A DNA stretch of 64,000 nt from Agrypnia vestita (Eukaryota > Arthropoda > Insecta > Trichoptera > Phryganeidae). A program made the position numbers and the translations under genes. Shown piece by piece: positions 20,459 through 32,336 of the stretch. The notes under the pieces are model-generated. The model had not been told where the DNA came from. It did no database searches and saw nothing but the letters and a program-made list of their open reading frames with translations. The stretch lies in the NCBI GenBank assembly GCA_016648135.1, contig JADDOH010004303.1:62001-126000 (forward strand). The letters are read 5' to 3'. The first letter of the stretch is position 1. The number at the start of each line of letters is the position of its first letter.

Positions 20459-22317
20459 TAACTCGCAATCTAATTGATGTTTTATTTATTATTACTGTTT
20501 GTGTTACTATTTCCGAAAATATTTATAAAATTAAAAATGATTCTAAAAATGCAAATATATTCTCAAAGGCTGTTTGTTGCATTTTCAAACGCCTTTTGTC
20601 AATCACATAGTGAACTTAAGTTTATGTGAAACAGTAACTATGTGATGCGCAATATGTGAGTGTAATCCGAAAGTGTTATAATAATTTTTTGTTTGCATTA
20701 AAATTCTAGGGTAGATTAATAGATCTCGAATGGGATACATCTTCAGAAGCCGATAGTCTTTCCAGTAAAGAGGGCTCTGGACCGATCTTACTTGAAAGTT
20801 GCCAAAAAATGTTTTCTTTCCGATGATTCATTACCGCGTGTGATGATATGTAATTTTATTGATAGCTTTATGAGAATAAATATTAATTATGAACATATTT
20901 AATTATTAAACATATTTTAAACATATAGAATGATTTAATATATTAACTCTTAAAAATATTAAGCTGATGTAAGATTATCCGCCGTTTTTTAGCAACATTT
21001 TTTTATTCATTGCTTAATTGGCATTTACCATAACATAAATCCTTAATGGTGTTAGGCAATAAAAATGTGCATCAAAACCATACACGTATCTATACACCAC
21101 TTTATGTTGTACCACTTTGATGAGTTACATATTTGAGAAATAAATAGATTGTGCAAAAGAATTTTTGAAGACGCGACATAGCTATTGACAAACTAGTGGC
21201 CGTTAAAATAAATTTACTCGTGTAGCTTTTTGCACACTTTTTGACCATCAACATTCTTAGACAAAAGAAAAATTTGCAACTTATTTCCATGACTGTTATT
21301 CCAAATATGTCATTTAATAATAATATATGTTTTCACACTTCCATTAGGTATATAACGTATGATTTTTTTTAATACAACGATTTTCTTTCTGAAATGTCAA
21401 TTGAAAAAGAATACTGAAAATCGAAAAACTTAAACACTAATTTAACCCTTGTTCCTGGTTCCTGGTTCATTAAATCACACTATAATTTAATATATAATTT
21501 TCGAATACAACACTTGCATGTTCCAGGCATACACAAACTTGTGCAGGAGATACAAGTGTACTTAAGTCTTATCATATTTTTTTGCAGGGCATAAGTAACA
21601 ACACCCATCAGATTTCTTGGTGGTGGCTCTGAAGATTCACTTACACGAGCACTAATTCGCTTGCTACGGCTCTCCGGATGGCGCAAGTGAGTATTCCCTT
21701 CAGCATGATATGGAGCTATCAATGCCATGCCTATTTTTTATGAATGCTCTTTTGGTTTGTGTATTATCAGGGCTGTTTAACGTTTGAACAATTTTTGTGT
21801 TAATACGAGCTATGTTGAGAATCACCGGCATACAAATATTTCCACTTCTTGGAAGATTACGGTGCTCTATCGTGTAGTCTTTGCCTATGTAATTTAATTT
21901 TGAAGCAAAGTATTACTAAATTAATCAATGGCTGACTCATTTAATCATCACAGTCACTAGTCTCATCATCTGGTTCAAATACAACCGCTACCTCCTCTTC
22001 TTCTTATGAACGCTGCCATGATCAGACTCGTCCCTATTTACACCAAAAACCAGTTAATTTCGTCGTCTGCTTCTAAAATATGGGTTATTTTAGAACTGGT
22101 CAGTTGTCTGGACATTTTTTACTCTAACAATAATGTTGTCGTAAATAATTTACCACACTAAAATAATACCTTACGAAAAATAAAAAAAAATTACTTAACG
22201 ATACATCGTATGCCTGGTCGGGTCTGTTAGGTTCGCACACAATTTTCGCATTTACTACACGGAAGCAAACGCTTTACGGACCACGGGAGGAGCGATAAGT
22301 GACCTTTAGGTACAGAT
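20459..22317. other. Intergenic stretch without a supported gene
   Basis: Mostly AT-rich. A minus-strand ORF at 21480-21728 (82 codons) contains a Cys-dense end (CISCTSLCMPGTCKCC) that could be a metal-binding remnant of a transposon ORF, but it has no start context, splice signal or partner. A short plus-strand region at 21960-22040 has balanced composition. Nothing more can be supported. Confidence 0.4.
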
Positions 22318-23241
22318 ACACATGCTTATTACTGGCATGCTCATTAGAATGCTCAAAACTAGCATGCCCTAACAACTGTACACACTTGCTAATTATTAAC
22401 ATGCTTATTTTAAGCATGCTCATTTACGAGCATGCTCAAAGCTAACAATCAAACACACATGCTTATTAGTGGCATGCTCTTATCAAAGAATAGAGAGGAA
22501 CTCTAGTTCAAAATTGAAACTTTGCAAACTGAAATAGAAAATTCAAGTGAACCAATAAATCAAAACAGTTCCTGGATTTAATTAAACACGCATGCTTATT
22601 TACTGGCATGCTCTTGTCATAGAATAGAGACGCTATTATTCCAAATGGAAACTGCAGACTGAAATAGAAAATTCAAGTGAACCAATAAATCAAAATATTT
22701 TTGATTTTAGTTTTTATAAATTTTTTTGTAAGATTTGAATCATTCGTGTCTTTTGATAAAGTTTCATAAACATTATTTCTTGCTATATTATTTTTACATA
22801 GCGGTGACCGAGTATTTCACAGACATTCGTGATTCCTATAATAAATAAGTCACGAAAAGTAATGTTTTATCATCTCCCCAACGCGCCATATTTGTTTCAT
22901 CTGTCGCGGACTGAGTAGATCACATTGATCATCGATACTACTACGATTTTTCTAGCCGGGAATGACAAAAGCATGCTCATAATAAGCAAACCTGTTCACA
23001 CATGCTCAAAAGATATCCCTTCTCATGGTGAATGACATTAGCATACTCAAAAATCAATATCCGGTTGATTTTTGAGCTCAATCTCATAAATCAACCGGAG
23101 ATTGATTTTTGAGCATGCCACTAATGAGCAATAATAATGCTTATTACTAGCAACACACACATGCCACTAATAAGCAAGGGCTAAAGAAGGTCAATACTGC
23201 GCATGCTCACGTGCCACTAATAAGCATGTGTATCAGTACCT
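22318..23241. mobile_element. DNA element with GCATGC-rich subterminal array
   Basis: The ends are AGGTACAGATACACATGC and the inverse GCATGTGTATCAGTACCT. Variants of CATGCTTATTAGTGGCATGC recur throughout; I count ten GCATGC sites in 924 bp. A direct internal duplication of about 100 bp (CTGAAATAGAAAATTCAAGT at 22529 and 22659) and a central ATCAACCGG inverted pair add structure. No ORF is present. Dense subterminal sites of this kind are typical of transposase-binding arrays. Superfamily and target duplication are unresolved. Confidence 0.75.
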
Positions 23242-23548
23242 TTAATCTATGACGCGAAGCTACTGAGGAGCACGATACAATAAGTTTCAAATTAGAAAAA
23301 ATATCAAAAGTCTTTCAAGGTGGTGGGTCTAATAGACCCCGCCAGGCATGCCGAGGGTCCATACACTAGCTCTAGGATACCAGAAGATTATTTTACAATT
23401 TTCAATTATGTTATAATCATTTTTAATTTTTTTAATGAATGAATTGCCTTGAAAATTGTTCATGGTCCTTATCACCCGTCATCTCTACGCAAACTCGGGT
23501 CGGGTATAAAGCAAAAATGTTTTTTACTTTTTATTTTTTGTACCAATA

Positions 23549-25463
23549 GGGTGATTGTGCTAGTAGTCGGCCATTTTACAAAAAAGTCATCTTTGGAATA
23601 TCATTGTAAGTTCATTTTGAAATATGGTTTAGAAAAACGCGTATGTATTAAAGAACAGGGACTTTATTTTTATTACATTTATTGCTTTTTAAAATTAACC
23701 TAACCATAAAAATTAAAATAATATTTTAATGAAAAATGGCTCTTTTGCCAGTAGTCGGCCACCTATGCGTCAGTTGTCGGCCACCTATGCGTCAGTAGTC
23801 GGCCATCAGATTTTAGCACAGGGCCGCCAGACGTTCTTTAGAAATTTGCGCTATACAGGCATTTTTTTTCAATTTATACTTAATCTTGCTTACAGACTGC
23901 CGACGGGAAGTATTGAAAGTGTTACTACGATTTTTAGAGAGTAATTGCATTGAGCTATAATGTTTATGTCGATGACCTATTGACTAGTTTTTGGCAATAA
24001 CATCCTTTTACTGGGTGACAAGCCATTAAATTTAAAAAAAAAAAAAAAAAAACTTAAATCCTTTTAAGCTTTTCGACAAATCGCCTCAATTTGTTCATAG
24101 GTACGTATAAAATACACCAATAATCATATACTAGAAACTAGAAAAAGAATTATTTTTTTCGGTTGGGCATTTTGGTTATATATTAAAGCCCCTTTCATCT
24201 CCATTAATAATCCGATTAAGGTATTCTAATACATATTCATCACTGTTTTCTATTGGATGGGTTTTCAAGTCCTAAAACCAACTTCTTTTATAATTTGCAT
24301 ATTCTTAGTACCTACGCGCTAATAATGCTTTCCGCAATTCTGGCCGGCGTATGAGTAATAAATACCACATTTCTCCCGGTTTTTCATCTTAGAAAGGTGT
24401 TTTTATTTTTTTGTCTTCACAATTTGCTGCACAGTAGTCAGAGTTCTTGTTTTTAGTGGGAAATGACATTTTGCTAATGCTATAAATTTTGTTTTCGTCG
24501 GATGATGATATAAAGTGATTTGGTTCCATTTGACGTGTTTTTTCCAATACCCATCCCTTGATGCGGTCCTGCAATTTTGCCCTGGGAACATCAATTTCCA
24601 AACAATTTTTGCCAAACTGCGCCTATTTTTTCCCTTCTCTTATTGCTTAAAGGGCTTTTTGAAGGCTATCATCAGTATACAGATGAAAAACGTATTTTAG
24701 TTTTAGTCGCCATTGATACAAAATTAATAATTTCTTTATTTAGTTAACATTAGGATGATAAATTCATTTACCAAAACCGTCCTAAGACGCTGCATGGCCG
24801 ACCAATGATACATCAATTTTAACACGTCAACCAGTTGTCGGCCCCACACTTCGAAGTTAAAAAAAACATATTAACAGTGTGGTAACTAGCGGTCGACCAC
24901 TGGCTATTAGATAGTAGTGCTATTTTCACTAACATAACACATAAAATCTTAGTCAATTTTGTGTCATTAACAGCGTGAGAGACAAAAATAAAACCAATAT
25001 TCGCCGCCAGTAGTCGGCCGCCCCGGCCGACCACTGGATTTTGTAGAAAAAATTGTCCCAGTAACCGGCCGCACGAGTTTCAACATAAAAATATTGAAAA
25101 TGTCTGTTTTATCATTTTAACTGGTAAATTTAGTTCATGTTTTTTCCGATAAATGCTACTTATACAGTGCAAACAAATTAATTAAACTTCTACTTAAAGT
25201 TTGAAAATTTTCTTAACGACGTTTCCGAAAAACCAGAATCAAAATTGATAGCGCATAACCACCGGCATATTTTTTGGGTCTACTTAAATGATACCTAAAA
25301 TAAACGCAAGATGGTGCAGTTTTGTGTTTCTTTCGCGGAATAGTGGCCGACTTCTTAGCATTCAAAAATATCATTGAATTATATTGCGAGTGTCAAGTTT
25401 ATTCAAGTTGAAGTAATCGGTGGCCGACTACTGAAGGTGGCCGGAACACTGGCGAAATCACCC
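23549..25463. mobile_element. pogo-like DNA transposon, 1.9 kb, defective
   Basis: The termini are GGGTGATT and inverse AATCACCC, each flanked by TA (23547-23548, 25464-25465). About ten copies of AGTAGTCGGCCACC or close variants lie near both ends in both orientations (23565, 23748, 23769, 23791, 24832, 25009, 25404). The minus strand of the centre holds a decayed ORF with a pipsqueak-type helix-turn-helix (24308-24670). TA duplication together with such a DNA-binding domain points to the pogo branch of Tc1/mariner. The DDE catalytic part is missing, so the copy is non-autonomous. Confidence 0.7.
24308..24670 (-). pseudogene. Decayed transposase N-terminus, pipsqueak HTH
   Basis: One frame of 121 codons contains three stops but reads DSLQKAL, AIREGKK, then AQFGKNCLEIDVPRAKLQDR, continuing IKG. 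This is the pattern of a pipsqueak (psq) helix-turn-helix: a helix with AIxEGK followed by a (D/I)PRxxLQDRxKG recognition helix. Psq domains are found at the N-terminus of pogo-like transposases and in Pipsqueak-type regulators. Downstream residues (KPGEMWYLLLIRRPELRK) still look coding but match no domain I can name. The gene is dead. Confidence 0.6.
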
Positions 25464-25618
25464 TATATGGAAAATACTCTTCTCCTCAATACAAAATTTA
25501 AAAATAAATGTTTTGTCTTTTTTCAGAGAAAAAACTGACATAAAAGCGGACATATTCGCTCATTTCATACGTTCCCAAACATCAAAAACAGCTCTCCTGT
25601 AAAATTTATTTTTTGTAG

Positions 25619-25721
25619 ATGTCAGTTTACGTCCTAGGGACCGTCGATTTATTTTATCTTTTCTGTGACGGCGTTTCTTTTCTTGAACCTCCATTCCTGC
25701 CCCGTCATATTCACTTTTTAG
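25619..25721 (+). other. Exon-like segment with splice consensus
   Basis: A T-rich tract ending TTTTTTGTAG precedes, and GGTAAGT follows, a 103-bp segment of balanced composition. It opens with ATG and reads VYVLGTVDLFYLFCDGVSF in that frame. Acceptor and donor fit well, so it may be an internal or first exon of an unidentified gene. No second exon could be joined to it. The minus strand is also open over part of it. Confidence 0.25.
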
Positions 25722-27795
25722 GTAAGTTTTATAAGATTTGCGATACTTACTTGCTGGTCGATAATATTATTTCGTGTAAAAGTTTTTTTGCTTACGATCT
25801 TATGTTGCCATGTCGTTAATTTCTCAAATCAAATAAAATTTTACTACCGCCATCTGCACACGCAATACCTAACGATGATTCTTGCCATTTCGATTTTTAC
25901 TTTATCTTGAAAATATTTACATACCTTCATTTTTATTCAATAAACCTCGGCATCCACGTTATAATAATAATGCAGTAAAATAAGATATAATACTTTCTGG
26001 GCGAGAGTAATAAATACAGGTTCCTACAAATAATTTACTGTACAGACATTTAAAAACTTTATATTTTGTACACAAAAAAAATTGTAACGAAATTACCGCC
26101 ATCTAGCGGCTTTTCGCTCAACATTTAAATACAATAATTTATTTTTGCCCATTTTTCCATCTTCGATAAATTTTTAATGTAATATATCCAAATAAATTCC
26201 CCACACATGTGTATTTAATAAGGTTTTAATTTATTTAAATACAGTACTGGAGAATTAATGCATTTATTAAAGAAAAAATTTATATGACAAAAATCGAGAA
26301 CACAGAGAGGCATCTTCCACCCCTTTATGCTATTTATATACTCCACGTCCTTTCTTTCCAAATTAATATAAACACTATGTTTTGAAGAGATTTTTGTGCT
26401 GTTAATATAAACAATTTAATAAGTTCATTTACCTGAAGGGCTGAACAGGCTAAAGGTGAATATTTATCTCCTTGTCTTCATATTAAATACTTGGGATTAA
26501 TGTAAACTATACGTCCATTGACCAAGGATTTATATTGATATAATCTAATTCAAATAAATAATGTTAATTGTTCAAATAAATGCTTAATATTAAAATGGTA
26601 GCGGGGATATTATAACCCAATGATTTACTAAGATAAGTAAGAACATGGAAATATGTAACAACAATACCTAATGTGTCTGATTAAATAACATGTGATTTGA
26701 TTGCACCGACAATTTAATTCCGATTAACTTATAATTTTTAACAGATATTTTAAATAACATTTTCTAAAATTTAGTATTTGAATATTTTAATCCTACAAAC
26801 CATTTGTTAAAAACAATTGCTTAATTTTTTTTTTCAAACTGCTCCCAATTTTACAAAAACATAATATATTAAATATTATATATTTTTTCAAAATTGATCA
26901 TGATACATCTCAGATATTTCATTTCAAAATAAGAACACAACCTTCTTTTCTGTTTAAGACAAATATGCACCGGTGAAAGTTGTAGGCTAGTCGTGCGCAC
27001 AACGGCGGGGGAGCTCCGTGGAAAAGAACACGACTTTCCAATAAAATAATAGTTTAGTAAGTACTAATAAAAAGTAATAATCACCTCCTTGTAGAAAATC
27101 GCCCAATGTCTACCTAAATCTCAGTCTCCCAGGGTGGGATAATAACCCCCTTAGGCGGAATATTGTCTCATTGAAACAATGCAAATTACATAGTTTGTTT
27201 TGGTTTTCATTCCTTGAGATTTGGCACAAGTAAGCGACAGTCCCAATTGATTGACTGTATTTGAAATTCAATTGTTGTATATAATAAAACAACATTTATC
27301 TGATAAACAGGGAGTGGTGGATGGCTAGGTGGGATGTTAAATTTAGATGTTAGATGTTAAATTTAAAGATTTCCATCCATCTCACCAATTCAGAAAATTC
27401 TTCAAAAGCATCTAACAGGTTATTCATTTTCAGAATGTGGTAGGGGATCATTATATGTATATTATACCCTTAAAAGAGGATTTTACATCAACTACTTTCC
27501 ACCAATAACTATTTATAAACTCTGCAGTACTGTTTAATATGAAATAATGTCTTCATCATAGTTAGCAAGGCACTCGGAACGGCTCCCTTCTAAGACATGT
27601 ATTTTTTAATGGCAGAGTGTTGATTTCTCCAGTTCCTGCATGCGCTTAGTATGTTCTGTTTGTGTACGAAAGTCCAATTCATTAAAATGCAACCCGCCTA
27701 CCTTTAATAAACAATAGTTGCCACAAAGAGTCATTTTATTTGTCAATTAAAATATGACGTGGGTACTGACTAAGAGGAACGTGTGAGCACAGGAA
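25722..27795. other. AT-rich spacer, no gene
   Basis: Two small words of the type ACCGCCATCT occur (25847, 26096), a motif shared with transposon edges elsewhere in the window (36052, 58304). At 26950-27015 there is a short GC-richer patch (GCGCACAACGGCGGGGGAGC). No ORF here is convincing. Confidence 0.45.
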
Positions 27796-27987
27796 TTTTT
27801 TTTTAAATAAAAGTAGAGATGTGAACATGGAATACGCGTCGCATCAATATTCATACTATTTTCAAAATAAGCTAAACGCTTGTGCTATGAAAATAGGACA
27901 AAATTGCTAGTGTCCTGGAATGGGATTCGAACCACGGGACCACCAGATCACAAGGCGAGCGTTATGACCACTACACCAAGAAGCTAG
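27796..27987 (-). mobile_element. tRNA-derived SINE, copy A
   Basis: Read on the minus strand, the head is a tRNA-like sequence with an A box (TGGTGTAGTGG, 27968-27978) and a perfect B box (GGTTCGAATCC, 27923-27933). The body contains GCTTAT/GTTTAGC and ATAGTATGAATATTGATGC-like words and ends in an A-rich tail. It shares this body with the SINEs at 34791 and 43870. A functional tRNA gene is excluded because the acceptor arm is absent and a SINE body follows. Confidence 0.85.
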
Positions 27988-28049
27988 TCAAAGGAAAATT
28001 TTGAAGCATATCTTTGGACCGGTTCTAAACAATGGACTTTGACAAAGGT

Positions 28050-28480
28050 AGTATACAGCAATGAGTTATATACTTTATTTGTGTCACAAAATTTATAAAA
28101 TTAGGAAGACATCTGTGGCTGGACCATTGGGAGAGAATGACCAAACAACAAGTCCCGGAGTCCCTGCTGAATTCAAGACTGATAGAGTGAAGGAACTTAG
28201 AAAGGCTAAAAGTAAAATGGAGTAACAATGTTTTTAAGGACATATCTGCCTTGTAGATGGAAAACTGTAGTGAGCTGGCGCCAAACCGAAGAAGGAAACA
28301 GTAGGAACCGAAGGAAAAAACAGTAGAACAGGAAAATTGTAGTGAACTGGCGCAAAACCGAAGAAGGAAACAGTAAAAACCGAAGGAAAAAAACAGTAGA
28401 AGACTTTTGAGGAGGCCAAGACTCATCGAGGGCTGTAGAGCCAACAGTGATGTTGACTGCCACTGTAGAGGCCAAAAACA
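28050..28480 (+). mobile_element. RTE-like LINE 3' region with internal duplication
   Basis: The plus strand reads FEEAKTHRGL then a stop at 28436-28438, the standard C-terminal end of RTE-clade ORFs; the same end occurs on the minus strand at 32337-32445. Just upstream, 28259-28402 consists of two tandem copies of a unit of about 72 bp (CTGGCGC, AAACCGAAGAAGGAAACAGT), which replaces the expected coding sequence. Upstream remnants (28105-28225) are also faintly coding-like. The element is non-functional. Confidence 0.55.
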
Positions 28481-28785
28481 CAAAGAATTTTATCATTGCT
28501 TTCTATAAATAAAGTTAATTTATTACAAAATCCAGCTGAAGGCTTTTATTCTACATACTTGCAAACCTACAATATTTTACATAATTTTGTCCACGGAAAT
28601 ATTTTAACTTCAAGCTAATAATGTAACTAATAATAATGTGTTGGGAAATATTAGTAGGTCGATGGAATGAAAGAGTGGTATGTTGTTTACTGTATATTTC
28701 TTACCGGAGATAAGCCCCAGAAGCAAATTAAAGTGTACAAGTAATATTTTACGTAATGACGAACAAAGAAATAGATGACGCGCGG

Positions 28786-28948
28786 AAGTCTGCCCGATCT
28801 TACGGCAGAAGCCCGACTGGTGTGGTGTCGCCAAGTCCCTAGCTCGACCCTTTTGTTTATATCGCGGAGATTTTTATTATGTTAATATAAACAAAACTCT
28901 GGGTCGGGCGATAGGTACATGCCACAGGGTTGAACAGGTACCGCTACA
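28786..28948 (-). repeat. 3' LTR (minus orientation)
   Basis: Starts TGTAGCGGTACC on the minus strand, directly after the polypurine tract. Beyond 28786 its sequence (CTTCCGCGCGTCATC) departs from the 5' LTR, whose corresponding end is GCTTCCGGGGCCCAACA. A GCTTCTGGGGCTTA word appears 60 bp farther on, so the 5' LTR probably carries a deletion. Confidence 0.75.
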
Positions 28949-29653
28949 GCACTCCCCTTCCAGCAGCTTCCTCGATGGGTGGAGTGGGTGCAAGGAATGC
29001 TGCGATGCTAGTTGTTCGGTGCTCCGCGATGCTCAAGTTTATTGTTGGCTGTTGCTTGTTGCGAGCGCCCGACAACCGCCGTCCGATGAGTCGTGGACGC
29101 ATGGTATGCCGGTGCTCGCAGGTGAGAGCGCGCGGTGAGTTGGCGCTGGTTGAGTTGGCAACGCTCAGTGAGTCGGCGTTGCTGGTGATGGTGATGGTTG
29201 AATGCAGGCGGAGAAGCGTGGGCGGCTTGTATCCCCCTGGGCACCCCTGCGTTGATGGTTGGTGCTCTGTGAATCGGCGCGGGTTGTTGGTGCATGGGTT
29301 GCTGGTGCACGGTGAGTCGGCACGGGTTGCAGGTACATGATGAATCGGCACAGGTTGCTGCGAACGCGCAGTGAGTCGGCGTTGCAGAATGGAACGCACA
29401 GTGAGTCGGCGTTGTTGGCGCACGGTGAGTCGGCGCTGGTCGCTGGTTACGAGCGCCCGACAACCGCCGTCCGGTGAGTCGTGGACGCATGGTATGCCGG
29501 TGCTCGCCATTGTGAGTGCACAGTGAGTCGGCGCTAGATGAGTCGGTTGATGAACGGCCAGGCATAACATTTGGTTATGCAATTGGCCCCTGTTTTGCTG
29601 ATTCCGCCCGTGTCCTTTGTCACATCACTGTTCACTTGAGATCGCGTCTTTCA

Positions 29654-29773
29654 TCGGCTTCCCAAATCGAAAATAAACTGTATCACGTCGGGGTCACCAC
29701 TGTTGTGAATGTTCGTGGTCGATCCGTCGGCTTCCCAAATCGAAAATAAACTGTATCACGTCGGGGTCACCAC
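29654..29773 (-). other. Duplicated primer-binding-site region
   Basis: The block TCGGCTTCCCAAATCG through the primer-binding site ATCACGTCGGGGTCACCAC occurs twice, 73 bp apart (from 29654 and from 29727). The inner copy is preceded by a different LTR-like end (GAATGTTCGTGGTCGATCC on plus). Two related elements, or a strand-transfer error during reverse transcription, would produce this. Confidence 0.7.
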
Positions 29774-29953
29774 TGTTGGGCCCCGGAAGCAAGTCTGCCC
29801 GATCTTACGGCAGAAGCCCGACTGGTGTGGTGTCGCCAAGTCCCTAGCTCGACCCTTTTGTTTATATCGCGGAGATTTTTATTATGTTAATGTAAACAAA
29901 ACTCTGGGTCGGGCGATAGGTACATGGCACAGGGTTGAACAGGTACCGCTACA
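29774..29953 (-). repeat. 5' LTR (minus orientation)
   Basis: TG...CA-bounded, 180 bp. Contains GAGTTTTGTTTACATTAACA and AATAAAA, which could serve as its polyadenylation signal. Confidence 0.75.
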
Positions 29954-30560
29954 AATGAATCAGAATAAAAATCAACTTTCCGTGTGTTATTTGTGTTCTT
30001 TTTCAAATTTTTCACTGTTTACATGCCTGTGAATGTTTATATGTCTGTCACAATTATATTCAGTAAAATTTATATTTGATAAATTCAATTTGGAAAAGGA
30101 CGAATGCTCGCAGATCGATGATTAAATTATTGCGTCTAATTTTGAATAAAGAATATTATTGATTGGCGTCCCTCTAGTATGCGGGTACTTATATAATTTA
30201 AAAAAATTTCAGGACATATATATATAGATAGGAAAGATAATTAAAATAATTTTCTCGCAACAAATGCATTGTAAAATTGAAGCTATATTGAAAGTTACTT
30301 TATTATTAGTGTTGGCTGAAAAGAGTTTGAAATATACACCTAAGTAGTATGAAAAAGATTTGAAATTAGAAATATGTTATACCTATATATTTGCCCCGCA
30401 TGGCCCTGGAAGTAACAGTTTTCTGGACTATGTATCAGACAATAATCAAAATAATAAACATTGAATTTTTCGTGTATTCTTGGTCTTAGGATAAATTGGA
30501 AAGATTTTTTTACATTGTTATTTTACATATTATGTGATACATTATGTGATATTTCTTCAG
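29954..30560. other. AT-rich spacer
   Basis: No supported feature. Ends in a pyrimidine tract with TTTCTTCAG leading into the exon-like segment. Confidence 0.45.
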
Positions 30561-30755
30561 GCATTGGGCAACGTCGAGGACTCATTGTAGAACTTGTTCG
30601 CCATGAACCCTGTCCAGCCGAAGAACTTCATCCAATGGGCTTCTCACATCCTCGTGGACTCTATGGCTGCTATTGGCATGAATATGGAGTGAAGGTGTGG
30701 GACAGGCAGCCTCACCCCAACTGTCAGCTGCAACATCAGGACCAGGAAACACAAG
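30561..30755 (+). other. Exon-like segment with splice consensus
   Basis: A 195-bp (65-codon) GC-balanced block lies between TATTTCTTCAG and AAG/GTCAGT. One frame is fully open (GLIVELVRHEPCPAEELHPM), but its His/Pro/Gln richness suggests an off-frame reading. The next frame reads NLFAMNPVQPKNFIQWASHI followed by LVDSMAAIGMNME, which looks more protein-like but has two stops. So it is either a real exon in the first frame or a decayed gene fragment in the second. I recognise no family. Confidence 0.3.
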
Positions 30756-31092
30756 GTCAGTTTGACTTTTTAAATTTTGTTTTACCGAAGTAAGTCAATA
30801 TTTCCTGACAATTTAATTGAAACATTAAGTTTTAATCCACATTTATACATAATATTTAAGCCTAAATGCTTTCAATGGAGACACCGATCATCCTCAGAGG
30901 CAAAATTAGTTATAATGGTGCCTCTTAATACTTAGTATTAAAATTAAATTATTTTAACAATGAATTTCCACTCTGTTAATGAAACAAGGCTATATTCTAA
31001 ATTCAATTATTAATATTTTCTTTTGAGTTGCATTCCTTTATTGCATTAATAAGAATTTGAGAAATATGATCAGATTTTGTTATTTATTTCAA

Positions 31093-31820
31093 ACCAGCTG
31101 TTTTTACCCAGCGTTGCCCGGGTTAAGGATTTAGTTAAAAATAAGTTTGTGGGGGGAAACAAAGGTTTAATTGTTTTACAAAGCTTCTAATAAAAACAAT
31201 GCTCCCATTTAATCTAGGCCGGGACGATTTGGATTTCTAGGCGGAAATGGGGCCAATGTATCTTAACCGGATCTTAAAGAATATGTGTGCAAAATTTGGA
31301 TCAGATCTCTCAAACAGTACAGATTTACTTAGTAAGTATATCAAGGGGTGGGAGTGGTGTAATGGAGAAATAGGGAAAAGTGACCTTTGTTTCCCGCCAG
31401 ATCACAAAGAATAAAATAAAGTGGAAGAAAGGTCGCCTATATTTTCTGTTGGGTCCTTAAGAATAAGTATGAAAAATTTGGGTCAAATCTGTGAAATGGT
31501 ACAAATATATATGTGTCGAAAGGTAATATATGTGGGAAGGGGCGGGGTAAAGGAGAGGGGAAAATGTGACTCATGTTTTCCCCAAGTCCTAAAGAAGAAA
31601 AATAGTGTAGTGTAGATTTGTATAGAAAATATATCAGGAAGAGGGAGAAATGTCGCCTATATTATCCACCAGGTCCTAAAGAATAAGTACGCAAAATTTG
31701 AGTCAGATCTGTCGAAGAGTACAGATTTGCATATAAAATATATCACTGGATGGAAGAGGGGTACAGGGGGAGGGGGGAAATGTCACCCATGTTACCCGCC
31801 GGGTCTTAAAGAATAAGAAT
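31093..31820 (+). repeat. Degenerate tandem repeat in a LINE/SINE 3' region
   Basis: It opens with TTTTTACCCAGCGTTGCCCG, a common opening of invertebrate retroposon 3' regions. Then a unit of about 170 bp recurs three to four times, each with GGTCCTAAAGAATAAGT, GCAAAATTTGxGTCAGATCT, GGTACAGATTT and a G-rich run before AAATGTCGCC. ORF 31421-31615 is a by-product. Confidence 0.6.
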
Positions 31821-32336
31821 AGACCTTTTTAATAGATTACAAGTCCCCACATTACAAAGTATTTACAAACAAAATTGCATTCTTCAACTTTCTAAAAGTT
31901 TTCACAGTAATAATTAGACCCATAGAGTGTCAGCAGAAATATAAATTGGTAAATTGCATACCCCTTTGATACATACCACAACTGCTCAGCATCACTACAC
32001 ATTTAGAGGTGTGTAATGGCTTAACGAATTGCCTGTTGAAATAAGGATTGAAAAAATTATGAGGCATTTTAAAATACCTTCAGAGTTAATTAAATTTTTG
32101 TTTTATTATATATGTAAGCCACCTACTTATTACTTAATTGTGTATACATTTTATTATATAATTCTCTAGAATAATATATAATATATTTAAAATGTAATGA
32201 TACTCCTCTCCTACACATGAGTTTATGTCACTCATGTAGAAGAGAAATATTCATTATAAGTAACTGTCTCTATCTTCATTGCAAAAAAAAAGGAATTTGT
32301 AATAAATTAAAAAAATCATCATCATCATTCTTGGCA
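31821..32336. other. AT-rich spacer
   Basis: Nothing recognisable until the ATC-triplet run at 32316-32327, which is the 3' microsatellite tail of the minus-strand RTE fragment that follows. Confidence 0.45.

Larger units (their letters stand above)
28786..29953 (-). mobile_element. Non-autonomous LTR retrotransposon
   Basis: Two direct repeats of 163 bp (28786-28948 and 29791-29953) differ at two positions. On the minus strand each starts TGTAGCGGTACC. The upstream repeat extends to CCCAACA (29774), giving a TG...CA LTR of 180 bp, followed at once by GTGGTGACCCCGACGTGAT, a typical insect LTR primer-binding site. The other repeat is preceded by a polypurine run (GGAAGGGGAGTGC). Between them are about 800 bp with no gag or pol but many degenerate CAACGCCGACTCAC units. 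It resembles a TRIM-like deletion derivative. Open frames inside (28944-29582) are repeat translations, not genes. Confidence 0.8.

Noticed and set aside
27917..27987. Genuine tRNA gene on the minus strand
   Set aside because: A and B boxes are present, but there is no paired acceptor arm and the sequence runs into a SINE body shared with two other copies.
28944..29582. 212- and 185-codon minus-strand ORFs inside the LTR element
   Set aside because: They translate degenerate CAACGCCGACTCAC repeats (Arg/Thr/Pro/His-rich), with no gag, protease or RT motif.
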